DNA of 64,000 nucleotides, taken from positions 310,001 through 374,000 of the forward strand of contig NZ_JABFNK010000005.1 of assembly GCF_020386975.1 (NCBI RefSeq). The letters are read 5' to 3'. Under the pieces are notes generated by a model. It saw only the letters and a program-made list of their open reading frames with translations, did no database searches and had not been told where the DNA came from. This document shows, piece after piece, positions 7,335-16,700 of the stretch. The stretch is from Thermococcus bergensis. Its GTDB lineage: Archaea > Methanobacteriota_B > Thermococci > Thermococcales > Thermococcaceae. The position numbers and the translations under genes are program-made. Position 1 is the first letter of the stretch; each line of letters opens with the position of its first letter.

Positions 7335-9184
7335 ACGAACTCGCTATAATTGTATTTGTTCCCCTAATAGCTGGTGCTCTGGCATGGCTCATTGATGTGA
7401 AGGGTATTAGAGAGATCATTGGTGTTTTGGGAGCCGCGATTCCACTCGGATACACCGCTCTGCTATACCCGAAGACAGGCGAAGGTCTTAGCTTTGCCCT
7501 CAACTTAGGGGTCTTCAAGCTAACCTTTGCCCTGAACACATTGAGTTGGTTTTTCCTTGGAATAGGTGCTTTAGTAGGATTTTCGGCAATACTCGCTCTG
7601 GTATCTACTGGCAAAGACAGCTACGAGTGGCTGTTCGCGTTAATGAGCCTCAGCGGAGTACTTGGAGTATTTCTCGCAAACGACCTGCTGACGTTCTTCA
7701 TCTTCTGGGAGATAATGACCTTTGCAAGCTTTATGATGGTACTCCACTACAACAGAGCTGCGTCACTCAAGTACTTCCTGCTGAGTGTCTTTGGAGCATA
7801 CGCAATGCTTATTGCCTTGGGAATGATTTACGCAAAGCTCGGCACGTTTGACTTTGCTCAGATACAGCAGGCAATGTACCAAGATGCCTATGCAGCAGCC
7901 TTTGGGGCAGATACAGTCTTCAGCAAAGGCGAAAGCGCCCTCATTTACCTGCTCTTCCTCATAGCATTTGGGGTCAAAGCCGGAATGTTCCCACTCCATG
8001 TGTGGGCGCCAGATGCTTACTCTGAAACAAACCAGAGTTATGCAGCCATGTTCAGTGGAGTTCTAAGCAAGGCGGGAGTTTATGGATTCATAATGCTGTA
8101 CATCCTCATGGGAACCCGTCTAGCGATTGAGATTGGAGGGTTTAGAAGCACTACAAAGTTCGGCTACATAATAGCCTTCCTCGGAGGTCTAACAATAATC
8201 GTCGGTGGTCTCCTGGCTGCTCTCCAAGAAGATATAAGAAAGCTCTTCGCATACTCAAGTATAAGCCAAGTTGGCTACATACTGGTCGGTATAGGGGTGG
8301 GCACGGCTTTAAGCATGCAGGCAGCTCTCTTCCACGCCTTAAGCCACGCACTCTTCAAGGGATTGTTCTTCCTTATAGTGGCTACGATCGTTTACCGCAC
8401 AGGAAAGACAAGCTTCGCAGACATGGGAGGATTGGCTGAGAAGATGCCCTTTACCTTTGCCATGGCATTCGTGGCGATTTTGAGCTTAGCAGGTATACCC
8501 CCACTCGTTGGATTTGCGAGCAAGTGGGTGCTCTTTGAAGCTGTGATAAGCCAGAACCTCCCGATACTCGGCGGCATGGTCTTCTTTGGAAGCGCAATAG
8601 GTTTCGTTTACCTCATCAGGTTCACCTACGCCGTCTGGTTCGGGCAAAGACCAACCGACCTTGATGATACCAAAGACGCTCCACTGCCAATGGCAATAGC
8701 CATGGCAATACTGGCCCTTTTCAACGTCGTCTTGGGCATAGCTCCAGGATTGGTTGCCAGAGAGCTCAACAAAATCTTTGGAAAAGAAGTCATCGGTGGA
8801 AACCTCTTCATACTTGACTTGGGCTTTGGAAGATACAACGCGCTGGCAATACTCATATACCTGATAGTGGGCATCATCATCGCAGGAATAATCTACTTCC
8901 TTGGAGCAAAGGTCAGAAAGGTCCCCGTTACAGACACCTACCAGTCGGGTAACCCCGTTACGATGGAGTACAACCTCACCATAAGAAGAAACTTCTTCCT
9001 TCCTCTGAAGGAGACCCTATCCTTCTGGCTCAGGATAAGCTTCGACAAGCTCTACAGAGACATAGGGGCTTGGGTTGAAGACTTAGCAGAAGTTTTGAGG
9101 AATTTCATATACAACGGAAACACTCAAAGCTATGCATGGTATCTGGCGATAGTCTTGTTAATCCTTGCACTATGGGGGGTGTGA
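7331..9184 (+). CDS. mbxH': MBS second antiporter-like subunit MbxH'
   Basis: A 617-residue paralogue of MbxH. It keeps the helix-5 glutamate (LTFFIFWEIMT), the HVWAPDAYSETN loop and a lysine in GVLSKAGVYGF. It is about 120 residues longer at the C-terminus, with an extra membrane helix (near residue 510) and a long amphipathic part, resembling the lateral helix of NuoL. A second pump subunit points to MBS rather than MBH. It overlaps mbxH by 4 bp; mbxM follows after 3 bp. Confidence 0.88.
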   Translation: MNELAIIVFVPLIAGALAWLIDVKGIREIIGVLGAAIPLGYTALLYPKTGEGLSFALNLGVFKLTFALNTLSWFFLGIGALVGFSAILALVSTGKDSYEWLFALMSLSGVLGVFLANDLLTFFIFWEIMTFASFMMVLHYNRAASLKYFLLSVFGAYAMLIALGMIYAKLGTFDFAQIQQAMYQDAYAAAFGADTVFSKGESALIYLLFLIAFGVKAGMFPLHVWAPDAYSETNQSYAAMFSGVLSKAGVYGFIMLYILMGTRLAIEIGGFRSTTKFGYIIAFLGGLTIIVGGLLAALQEDIRKLFAYSSISQVGYILVGIGVGTALSMQAALFHALSHALFKGLFFLIVATIVYRTGKTSFADMGGLAEKMPFTFAMAFVAILSLAGIPPLVGFASKWVLFEAVISQNLPILGGMVFFGSAIGFVYLIRFTYAVWFGQRPTDLDDTKDAPLPMAIAMAILALFNVVLGIAPGLVARELNKIFGKEVIGGNLFILDLGFGRYNALAILIYLIVGIIIAGIIYFLGAKVRKVPVTDTYQSGNPVTMEYNLTIRRNFFLPLKETLSFWLRISFDKLYRDIGAWVEDLAEVLRNFIYNGNTQSYAWYLAIVLLILALWGV

Positions 9185-9187
9185 AGA

Positions 9188-10117
9188 ATGATTGAAACCG
9201 CTTTGAAGGCTCTCCTAATTTTAATTTATGCAACCTTCGTGGGATTTATGTTCATGGGAATAATCAGAATAGTCACGGCGAGAATTCACAGAAGAGTTGG
9301 GCCGCCGATTTACCAGCCCATCCTTGATACCATAAAGCTCCTCTCAAAGAAGAGCAACATAACCCATGGTTTAATCTACGACTTCGGTGTTATCTACGCC
9401 CTAGGAGCGACAATACTGGCTTTGATGTTCATTCCTATTGGCAGCATTGGAGTCCTTAGAGCCTATGGTGACCTAGTGCTTATCACCTTCCTCCTCGAAA
9501 TCCCAATGCTCGGAATAATGTTCGCCGCAATGAGTTCCGGAAACCCCTATGCAGGCATAGGTGCCCAGCGTGCACTCCTGACGATGCTCGCCATCCAGGT
9601 ACCGCTTGGATTTGCCATAGTGGCTCTTGCAGAGTTCTACGGCACCTTCAGCACCTACGAGATAGTGATGGCTCAGCAAACGATGGGGTGGAGCATAATT
9701 CACCTTCCACTGTTGTTGGCTGCAATAGCCTACGACCTTGTCCTGCAGGCAATGTTTGGAAAGGAGCCCTTTGATATCATGATTGCTCCTGGTGAGATCT
9801 CCCTCGGTCCGATGGTCGAGTTTGGCGGCAAGCACATGGGAATACTCCAGATACAGCACGCCATAGCATTATTTGCAGAGACATTATTCTTTGCGAACAT
9901 ATTCCTTGGAGGAGCAGTAGTTACGGCATTCTCAAGCCCGATTTTGAACACCATCGCAAGTTTGGCAATACTCCTTGTTAAGCAAATAGCGGTGTTGCTT
10001 GTAGCTACCTTCATGGGAGCGATATTCCCAAGGTTCACAATAGACCAAGCTGCAAAGTTCTACTGGAAGTGGCCCACGATAATAGCTGCCCTTGGAGCGA
10101 TCTTAGCAAGCCTGTGA
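9188..10117 (+). CDS. mbxM: MBS membrane anchor MbxM (NuoH-like)
   Basis: This 309-residue, eight-helix NuoH/HyfC-type subunit anchors the peripheral electron-transfer arm. Visible signatures are HRRVGPPIYQPILDTIKLL near residue 35 and FGKEPFDIMIAPGEISLGPM near residue 190, the acidic loop that links quinone-type or sulfur-type chemistry to ion pumping. The ATG at 9188 comes 3 bp after the mbxH' stop. Confidence 0.9.
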   Translation: MIETALKALLILIYATFVGFMFMGIIRIVTARIHRRVGPPIYQPILDTIKLLSKKSNITHGLIYDFGVIYALGATILALMFIPIGSIGVLRAYGDLVLITFLLEIPMLGIMFAAMSSGNPYAGIGAQRALLTMLAIQVPLGFAIVALAEFYGTFSTYEIVMAQQTMGWSIIHLPLLLAAIAYDLVLQAMFGKEPFDIMIAPGEISLGPMVEFGGKHMGILQIQHAIALFAETLFFANIFLGGAVVTAFSSPILNTIASLAILLVKQIAVLLVATFMGAIFPRFTIDQAAKFYWKWPTIIAALGAILASL

Positions 10118-10127
10118 GGTGATAAAA

Positions 10128-10709
10128 ATGGTAGATTGGAGACTGTATGAACCGCTCATTAACTTCGCGAGAAAGAGGAGCATGTGGATTGTTGCATTTT
10201 GTACAGGGTGTGGGGGTATTGAAATGCCCCCCTTAATGACCTCAAGATATGACCTGGAACGTTTCGGTATGATGTCTAATCCGGCGCCGAGAATGGCTGA
10301 TCTCTTCCTCATCACCGGCTATGTTACACCCAAGACTCTGAAGAGAATAATCATAACCTACGAGATGCAGCCCGATCCTAAGTACGTCCTTGCTCACGGC
10401 TCTTGCCCGCTCAACGGCGGTATCTACTGGGATGGTTACAACGCAATAAAGCACCTCGACAAGTACATTCCGGTTGATGTGGCCATAGCTGGCTGTATGC
10501 CAAGACCCGAGGCAGTTATGGACGGTATAAAGAAGATGATGGAGCTCATCGAGACAGGGAAGGCTGACGGGTGGAAGAGATACAAGGAGAACTATGAATA
10601 TTACAAGAAGAACCAGGATGAGCTCTTTGGCGAGGGTTGGAGGGAAAAAACCGCGAGAAGATGGATTCCATGGTTGATGAACAAGAAGAAAGAGGGTGAT
10701 AGGCAATGA
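10128..10709 (+). CDS. mbxJ: MBS small redox subunit MbxJ (NuoB-like)
   Basis: A 193-residue NuoB/hydrogenase-small-subunit homologue holding the proximal [4Fe-4S] cluster. Cysteines are at about residues 25 and 28 (FCTGCGG), 93 (HGSCPLNGG) and 123 (AGCMPRPEA). Published work on Pyrococcus MBS describes a site-differentiated proximal cluster as the sulfur-reducing centre; which cysteine is non-coordinating here cannot be decided by reading. The ATG at 10128 follows GAGGTGAT; the GTG at 10119 lies inside that site. Confidence 0.88.
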   Translation: MVDWRLYEPLINFARKRSMWIVAFCTGCGGIEMPPLMTSRYDLERFGMMSNPAPRMADLFLITGYVTPKTLKRIIITYEMQPDPKYVLAHGSCPLNGGIYWDGYNAIKHLDKYIPVDVAIAGCMPRPEAVMDGIKKMMELIETGKADGWKRYKENYEYYKKNQDELFGEGWREKTARRWIPWLMNKKKEGDRQ

Positions 10710-11233
10710 ACCTTGAAAAAGAGCAGATGATTGTTGAGAAGATACTCCAGAAAGCACCCTATGCAGAGGGAACAGTTAGGAGGCAGAGAAGGATAGAATT
10801 CCGCATTCCTCCGGACAGGATAAGGGATTTTCTCATGCTCCTTAAGGAGAACAACTTCGAGACTATGATGCAGATAACCGCGGTTGACTGGCTGAAAGAT
10901 GGTGAGATAGAGCTCGTTTACCAGATGTGGAGCTACACTCACGCAGTTCACGCCTTTGTAAAGACAAGGATTCCTAGAGACGTTGATAAAGCAAGGGTAC
11001 CAACTGTCAGAGACATTTACCCCGTTGCAGAGACCTATGAAAGAAACGCCCATGAGTTCTACAAGGTGACCTTTGAGGGCAACGACAAGCTTGAAATGCC
11101 GTGGATTCTTGAGGATGAGGACAGAGAAGCTGGAGTCTCTCACAGGAAGGACTTTGACATGCTCGGCTACGTTAAAAGAAAGTACAAACTGCTCGATAGG
11201 TTTGAAGAGGATAAGGAGAACTACGTAATCTGA
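10706..11233 (+). CDS. mbxK: MBS subunit MbxK (NuoC-like)
   Basis: This 175-residue NuoC/30-kDa-type subunit has the family signature RDIYPVAETYERNAHEFY near residues 103-120 and ends with an R-K-FD segment (HRKDFDM). It is part of the peripheral arm that contacts MbxL. It overlaps mbxJ by 4 bp. It has no redox cofactor of its own. Confidence 0.87.
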   Translation: MNLEKEQMIVEKILQKAPYAEGTVRRQRRIEFRIPPDRIRDFLMLLKENNFETMMQITAVDWLKDGEIELVYQMWSYTHAVHAFVKTRIPRDVDKARVPTVRDIYPVAETYERNAHEFYKVTFEGNDKLEMPWILEDEDREAGVSHRKDFDMLGYVKRKYKLLDRFEEDKENYVI

Positions 11234-11243
11234 GGTGAGAGAG

Positions 11244-12419
11244 ATGGTTTCACAAGAGGAATTAATTAAAGAAGCGAGAGAAAACGGGATGGAGCTTTTA
11301 CCCCTCGAGAAGGACACTTATGAGTTATTCTTCGGTCCACAGCACATGGCTACCGAGAACTACAGCTTAATTCTTAAAATGGACGGTCATAGGGTTGTTA
11401 AGGCCATAGCTAACGTCGGTTTCCTTCACAGAGGTTTCGAAAAGCTTGCCGAGTACAGGCCGTGGTACACCAACATAGCACTCCTCCTTAGAGTATGTGT
11501 TCCAGAGCCGGACGTTCCTGAGGCAGTGTACTCAATGGCCGTTGATGAGCTCATGGGATGGGAAGTCCCTGAGAGGGCACAGTGGATCAGGACAACAGTG
11601 CTTGAAATGGCAAGGGTTACTTCATACCTCTTCTGGACTATGGGACTGGCGTTTAAGTTGGGTGTCTACACCGCTGGACAGTGGGCTGCCGCTTATAGAG
11701 AGAGGTTCATGGCGCTCTTCGAGCAGCTTACCGGAGCGAGGGTCTATCACATCTACACAATCCCCGGAGGAGTTAGAAGGGACATACCCGGCGATAAGTG
11801 GCTGAGACAACTGAAAGACACTGTGGAATACCTGAAAGACAAGCTCAAGGACTTCGACAACATCCTCTTCGAAAACTATATCACATACAAGAGGCTTGAG
11901 GGCATAGGTGTTATGGACAAGAAGTTTGCTCTAGAAGAGGGCGTAACCGGTCCAAATCTCAGGGCAACGGGAGTTAAGGCCGATGTGAGAAGACTCGACC
12001 CATATCTCCTTTACCCGGAGCTTGATTTTGAGGTACCGGTGCTCAAAGAGGGAGATGCACTGGCAAGAGCTCTCATAAGGAGATTCGAACTTGAGCAAGA
12101 CCTCTACATCCTCGAACAGCTCCTTGAAATGGGACCGCCGAGCGGGCCCTACAAAGTTGAAGACCCTAGACTCAAAGCTCTTCCAAGATTCAAAGTGCCA
12201 GCTGGGGATGCCTATGCTCACGTAGAAGCTACTGTAGGAGACTTTGGAGCCTACGTTATCAGCGAGGGTGGAAACAAGCCGTATAGGGTCCAGATAAGGG
12301 GTCCAAGCATATCCCACGGAGTTAGAGTTATAGAGCAGCTTTTGGTTGGGGCGAGAATTGCAGATGTCCCGGTCATATTGATGAGCTTGGGGAACTGCCC
12401 ACCAGATATAGACAGGTGA
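11244..12419 (+). CDS. mbxL: MBS large subunit MbxL (NuoD/[NiFe] large-subunit-like)
   Basis: This 391-residue homologue of [NiFe]-hydrogenase large subunits and NuoD has lost the full nickel site. The N-terminal C-x-x-C is reduced to one cysteine (LRVCVPEPDVPE, about C85). The C-terminal D-P-C-x-x-C is GNCPPDIDR, with the second Cys replaced by Asp. This pattern fits MbxL and excludes a working [NiFe] hydrogenase. The GPQHMATENY motif is kept near residue 31. The ATG at 11244 follows GAGGTGAGAG. It sits with MbxJ at the catalytic interface. Confidence 0.9.
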   Translation: MVSQEELIKEARENGMELLPLEKDTYELFFGPQHMATENYSLILKMDGHRVVKAIANVGFLHRGFEKLAEYRPWYTNIALLLRVCVPEPDVPEAVYSMAVDELMGWEVPERAQWIRTTVLEMARVTSYLFWTMGLAFKLGVYTAGQWAAAYRERFMALFEQLTGARVYHIYTIPGGVRRDIPGDKWLRQLKDTVEYLKDKLKDFDNILFENYITYKRLEGIGVMDKKFALEEGVTGPNLRATGVKADVRRLDPYLLYPELDFEVPVLKEGDALARALIRRFELEQDLYILEQLLEMGPPSGPYKVEDPRLKALPRFKVPAGDAYAHVEATVGDFGAYVISEGGNKPYRVQIRGPSISHGVRVIEQLLVGARIADVPVILMSLGNCPPDIDR

Positions 12420-12424
12420 TAAAA

Positions 12425-13039
12425 ATGGAAAGTGCAAAGCAGATTGGATTTAAAGTTGCTCCCGAGGAGAAAGTTAAGAAGAAGCCTTCATTCCTCAAGC
12501 CGTGGCTTTCACTTAAGTACCTCTTCAAGAAGCCCGTCACCATTAAGATCCCCTATGAGCAAACGCAGATAGCCGAGAAATATAGGGGCTTCCATACACT
12601 TGACTGGAAAAAGTGCATAGGCTGTAACATGTGCGGCCAGATTTGTCCTGCACGAGCGATAGAAATGACCTGGATAGAGGGGGAGAAGAGAGCTCACCCA
12701 AAAATAGACTACGGAAGGTGTACATTCTGCCAGTTCTGTGTTGATGTATGTCCCACCGGCGCGCTGGGTCATGTGGAACACTACATTCTAACCACAGAGT
12801 GGAAAGAAGAGGAGCTTGAGCTCTTTGATTGGGTTCCATTGCCAGAAGAAAAAGTTAGAAAGTTCAAGGATTACAGGCATCCCCTGGCTAAGATAGAGCA
12901 CCTTGAGGACGGCAAAGTCAGGTACATCTTAAGGGATGGGGAAGCTGTAGAGTTCAGAATCCTCGGCTACGGGCTCAAGCCACCGGCAAAACCTCGAGCT
13001 GAGGAGAAGAAAGAAGCTAAAGAAGAAAAGAAAGCTTAG
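12425..13039 (+). CDS. mbxN: MBS ferredoxin-like subunit MbxN (NuoI-like)
   Basis: A 204-residue protein with two [4Fe-4S] motifs, CIGCNMCGQICP near residue 65 and CTFCQFCVDVCP near residue 105. It would receive electrons from reduced ferredoxin and pass them to MbxJ. The N-terminal 45 residues are basic and the last 20 are an unusual Glu/Lys-Ala tail. The ATG at 12425 follows AGGTGAT, which overlaps the mbxL stop. It is the last gene of the operon. Confidence 0.9.
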   Translation: MESAKQIGFKVAPEEKVKKKPSFLKPWLSLKYLFKKPVTIKIPYEQTQIAEKYRGFHTLDWKKCIGCNMCGQICPARAIEMTWIEGEKRAHPKIDYGRCTFCQFCVDVCPTGALGHVEHYILTTEWKEEELELFDWVPLPEEKVRKFKDYRHPLAKIEHLEDGKVRYILRDGEAVEFRILGYGLKPPAKPRAEEKKEAKEEKKA

Positions 13040-13045
13040 TAACCT

Positions 13046-13058
13046 CTTTTATTTTTTC
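13046..13058 (+). terminator. T-rich terminator after mbxN
   Basis: CTTTTATTTTTTC follows the mbxN stop by a few bases. Oligo-T tracts act as archaeal intrinsic terminators. The next gene has its own TATA-like element (TTCTATAAG, about 13066). Confidence 0.45.
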
Positions 13059-13103
13059 GCAAATTCTATAAGGCTCTGCTCCCTTTCCTTTTTGGTGGGA
13101 AAA

Positions 13104-13847
13104 TTGAAAGTTGAAGCCCTCAAGAGCATTCTTAAAGAACTCGGTGTTGAATGCGCTAGAACCATCGAGGAGAAGGTTGACCTGCAGTTTTCAGCTTTGG
13201 AGAACCTTTACAAAAACCTTAACGATGATGAGCTCTTTCTCAAACTTGTGATAGCAAATTCAATTGTTAGCTATCAGCTTTCTGCTAAAGGCGAAAAATG
13301 GTGGTGGGAGTTTTCTAACTACTTTTCAAGAAATCCCCCAACAGGAAGCATCGTGAAGGCTTACTCTGAGTTCTTTCCAAGGTCAAAAACTAACAAAAGA
13401 CTAATCCAACCGAAACTGAATCGCCTTAAAAAGCTGGAACCTTTTTTGAATTCACTGACTATTGAAGACTTAAGAAAGTACTATGAAAATATACTGAGAT
13501 TTAGGGATCATTTAGCTAAAGTCATGAACGCAAATGAAGATGCAAAGACAATTGTTTTTGCTGTCAAAATGTTTGGCTATGGCTCTAGAATAGTTTTTGG
13601 AGAGTTTCTTCCTTACCCAATGGAGATCGACATTCCGATAGACTTTAGAATTGAAAATTACACGAAAAAGTTCACAGATAGAAACCCTATAGCCTTTTGG
13701 AAGGAAGTTGCAAAGGAAGTGGGAATTCCTCCGTTGCATATAGATTCAATTCTCTGGCCAGTTTTGGGAAGAAATGAAGAAGTTATCAAGAGGTTACAAA
13801 AGTATTGCAAGAATTGGAAGGCTGTTTTGAGTCTGATATCCCTTTGA
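13104..13847 (+). CDS. Archaeal 8-oxoguanine DNA glycosylase/AP lyase (AGOG)
   Basis: This 247-residue protein is of the AGOG family (helix-hairpin-helix GPD superfamily), which removes 8-oxoguanine and cleaves the abasic site. The catalytic lysine is probably in TIVFAVKMFGYGSR near residue 155 and the partner aspartate in EIDIPIDFRI. Length is typical. The start is a TTG at 13104 after GGTGGG, about 38 bp downstream of a TATA-like TTCTATAAG. It is a base-excision repair gene, independent of mbx. Confidence 0.85.
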   Translation: MKVEALKSILKELGVECARTIEEKVDLQFSALENLYKNLNDDELFLKLVIANSIVSYQLSAKGEKWWWEFSNYFSRNPPTGSIVKAYSEFFPRSKTNKRLIQPKLNRLKKLEPFLNSLTIEDLRKYYENILRFRDHLAKVMNANEDAKTIVFAVKMFGYGSRIVFGEFLPYPMEIDIPIDFRIENYTKKFTDRNPIAFWKEVAKEVGIPPLHIDSILWPVLGRNEEVIKRLQKYCKNWKAVLSLISL

Positions 13848-13944
13848 ACTTGGTTGGCAGCTATTTTCTTATATCTCTAGAAAAAATTGGGAAGTGGAAC
13901 ATTTTAACGTCTCTGAATATTAGTTAGGCACCCAGTGGAAATTT

Positions 13945-15300
13945 TCACCAAGACTGAGGTACCCTCCTAAGGAACTTCTGAATTGCATCTACCTTTGCAA
14001 AGGATAAGATAACATTGTAAAGAAAGTGATAGAGAAATATTACTGGAATGTACCTGAGAACATGTTTAGATCCCCATTCCATTACTATGGTCAAGGTACT
14101 AACGAAAATGCTTGGAAGATATTGTAGCAAGAGTACCAGAAGAAAAACTGTCACCAGAACTTTCATTGGAACGTTTATGTCAAAGATTTGAAATCCCAGG
14201 AGATTCTGAAGGATTAAAATAGATGGAAACATGACAATTCCAAACACATGAAGAACTGGGAGAAAGTATTCAAGAAAAATCATATGAAAGAAAAGAAATA
14301 TTCCTCTTTCCCCATATTTTCTGTTAAGTATCATGTCACGATGTTTGGCTAGAACTTGAAGACCGCCGTAATACCACCTAACACGCTGTTTATAAAGTCC
14401 TCTCCAAGACTCCATAGGCTCTGTATAAATTCTTGCGTGAGGCTCGAAGCTTGAAGTAAGTCCAGCTCTGTAGGCAATCATTCCTAGATCAAAGTCCTCA
14501 CCCAGTGTGTCTTTAGGTATCGTAGGAAGAGATTTTATAAAATAACTTTTGAAAGCAGAAAAAGCACCAGGAACTACAAGAAGCCAATCGAGGTAACTTT
14601 GAACCCTTCTTCCCACGTCGAAAGAATACAGAAATTCTAATTCCTGAAGTTTCTCTATTAACTTCCCTGTTCTTTTCTCAATCCTGAGAACTCCAGTGGA
14701 GACACCAATGAAGGGTCTGCTAAAGAGCTCTTCTACGATGTTCCTCAGAGAGGAACCATCAGCAAAATGAGAATCTGCGTCCATGGTTATAATGACGTCT
14801 CCTTTGGCGGCTTTTATACCCTCTTCAAGTGCCTTGGCTTTTCCCACGTTCTTTTCGTGTCTTATTACTTTAGCTCCGTATCGCATGGCTATCTCACCGG
14901 TACCGTCAACGCTGCCGTCGTCCACTACTATTATTTCATAGCACTCGAAAGGATAGTCCTGATACTGGATGCTTTCTAAAAGACGCCCAATGTTAATGGC
15001 CTCATTGTGGGCAGGGATGACTATTGATACTTTCGGAAAAAATCGGGGAATTAGCTTTGAGCCTTCGTTTTCTTTGATATAAAGATAGAAAATGAAATAG
15101 GCTAGATAAAATAAAATGACAAACGCACCGGTTGTTAAAAAGAGGTACGTAACAAATTCATGAACAGAATACCGAGGAATTTCTGGAAAGAAAATCTGAA
15201 CGATTTTTCCTACAGTGGATTGAACAAAGAGATAATCAAGATAAACAATATAGCTCGCAACTATGAAGGCAGAAATGTAAGAGAGCAATTTTATCTTCAT
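13945..15300 (-). CDS. Membrane family 2 glycosyltransferase (BcsA/PgaC-like)
   Basis: This 451-residue processive-type GT2 has two N-terminal helices, then the GT-A domain with IVIPAHNEA, VVDDGSVDGT, the metal-binding DAD (TMDADSH, near 172), GEDFDL and QRVRWYYGG (Q-x-x-R-W). Three or four C-terminal helices follow. All residues expected for polymer-forming glycosyltransferases such as cellulose or poly-GlcNAc synthases are present. It overlaps the upstream gene by 4 bp (ATGA), so the two form one unit. The sugar and product are unknown; an exopolysaccharide or cell-surface glycan is the likely class. Confidence 0.85.
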   Translation of the reverse strand: MKIKLLSYISAFIVASYIVYLDYLFVQSTVGKIVQIFFPEIPRYSVHEFVTYLFLTTGAFVILFYLAYFIFYLYIKENEGSKLIPRFFPKVSIVIPAHNEAINIGRLLESIQYQDYPFECYEIIVVDDGSVDGTGEIAMRYGAKVIRHEKNVGKAKALEEGIKAAKGDVIITMDADSHFADGSSLRNIVEELFSRPFIGVSTGVLRIEKRTGKLIEKLQELEFLYSFDVGRRVQSYLDWLLVVPGAFSAFKSYFIKSLPTIPKDTLGEDFDLGMIAYRAGLTSSFEPHARIYTEPMESWRGLYKQRVRWYYGGLQVLAKHRDMILNRKYGERGIFLFFHMIFLEYFLPVLHVFGIVMFPSILILQNLLGFQIFDINVPMKVLVTVFLLVLLLQYLPSIFVSTLTIVMEWGSKHVLRYIPVIFLYHFLYNVILSFAKVDAIQKFLRRVPQSW

Positions 15301-16625
15301 ACCTCAGACCACCTCAGGAGCGGGTCTAAAGGGCGTACCTCGTAATCTACCACAGCTTTCTTAAGCTCAACTACTCCATAGCGGGAAAGTTCTCTAAGAA
15401 GTCTAAGAACGTCATAAGGGGGCATATCTACACGATAAGCTAATTCTATTACTCTTATTCTAGGATTTTTGATGATCTCCCTCATTAAGAGAGGATAACG
15501 TTTGATGGCCCATTGAGCAACGCCTTCAGATTCAGAACCTCTTGGAGTTACTAAACTATCTCTAACATCCATGGGGGAGAGGTCAAGGATAACAATTTTC
15601 TTTTTGAGGAAAAGAAGCACCAGCGGTAACTTGAGCCTTCTCGGAGGCTTTCTGAGTTCACGGGCTAAGTTCTCAAGTGTCACTCCTCTGAGGGTTTGTA
15701 CTTTTTCAAGAATTTTAGAACATTCTTCCTTTAGCAAAAGCTTGGAAAACGGCAGAAATGGAATAGCGAGAAGAACAGTAACTCCAAAGGGGAGAAACCC
15801 TAAATAAGCTATAATTTCAAGTATTATAAAAACCAATGCTCCTAAGAAGAAAGGATGACTAAAAACCTTTTTCAGCGTTATAAGAACTAATTCCCCTATT
15901 GGGATTTTAGGCTTCCCTAAGCGCTCTGATAATGCAAGGATGGCTAGATGGGCGTATATATCAATAATTTCGGGGTTATGTTCAATCAATTCCTCCACTG
16001 GATTGAAGGTTATTAGAACTCCAACTCCACTACCATAGTGGGAAAGTGTTATCGCAGGTAAGCCATTAGAGTAGTTAGCAAGAACTCTCGCTCTGTAGGG
16101 GCTCACGATGACGGTCTGGTAAGTATCGTTGTATAGGTAAAATCTCCCATTAAATATTATATCCCATTCGCTACTATCAGTCTCTGGTTTTTCAATACGT
16201 ATGATTCGAGTTCCAGTTATTTCCTCGAGTTTTCTATTCCAGCTTTGAGTATAGGTGTTTAGGCCCAAAACCAATATGCCCCCATTCATGACATAATTGC
16301 TTAATGCTTCAACTTCTTCTCGCGTTAGCCTCCCGCCCTCGGTCCACTGAACATTAAGATCGGGAATCCATATTTCATCATATTTGATGAGGTACGTAGG
16401 GTCCGAAAGTTTCGAGCGGTCGTCAGGTAAATCTATTCCAAGATAAAGAATATCTACGCTAGAGTTAGTAATTGTAGCCAAATTGTTGGCGAACATAACA
16501 TCGTTAATATCACTACAAACAACTAGAATCTTGATCTCTTCGATTGGAGTGGCATAATAGAGAGAGGAGCTCAAAAATAGAAAAAAGAGAGATACTATCA
16601 ACAATTTGATGTTCCTTTTATTCAA
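15297..16625 (-). CDS. Membrane protein with amidotransferase-like and winged-helix regions, unknown function
   Basis: This 442-residue protein has an N-terminal signal/anchor helix (about residues 6-24). An extracellular region of ~220 residues follows that looks like a DUF4350/glutamine-amidotransferase-like Rossmann domain (IKILVVCSD; NYVMNGGILVLGLN). Two membrane helices at about 255-300 and a cytoplasmic C-terminus resembling a winged helix (RIRVIELAYRVDMPPYDVLRLL) complete it. I chose the TTG at 16625 because GGAGG lies 7 nt upstream and a TATA-like GGTTATAAG lies about 30 bp further up. It is coupled to the glycosyltransferase. Function is not recognised; regulation or assembly of the surface polymer is a guess. 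Confidence 0.6.
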   Translation of the reverse strand: MNKRNIKLLIVSLFFLFLSSSLYYATPIEEIKILVVCSDINDVMFANNLATITNSSVDILYLGIDLPDDRSKLSDPTYLIKYDEIWIPDLNVQWTEGGRLTREEVEALSNYVMNGGILVLGLNTYTQSWNRKLEEITGTRIIRIEKPETDSSEWDIIFNGRFYLYNDTYQTVIVSPYRARVLANYSNGLPAITLSHYGSGVGVLITFNPVEELIEHNPEIIDIYAHLAILALSERLGKPKIPIGELVLITLKKVFSHPFFLGALVFIILEIIAYLGFLPFGVTVLLAIPFLPFSKLLLKEECSKILEKVQTLRGVTLENLARELRKPPRRLKLPLVLLFLKKKIVILDLSPMDVRDSLVTPRGSESEGVAQWAIKRYPLLMREIIKNPRIRVIELAYRVDMPPYDVLRLLRELSRYGVVELKKAVVDYEVRPLDPLLRWSEV

Positions 16626-16700
16626 GGCCAATCCTCCAGTTTTACTTTGACGTCTTATAACCATATTCATGTCAATATCAAAAATATCACAGCGGTTGGA

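Noticed and set aside
10119-10130. GTG start for mbxJ, and similar GTG/TTG starts 9-12 bp upstream of ATGs in many genes
   Set aside because: These lie inside the GAGGTGAT ribosome binding site; the ATG downstream has proper spacing.
11244-12419. A membrane-bound hydrogenase (Mbh) large subunit
   Set aside because: The nickel-binding C-x-x-C motifs are incomplete and the operon has two MrpD-like subunits in MBS order.
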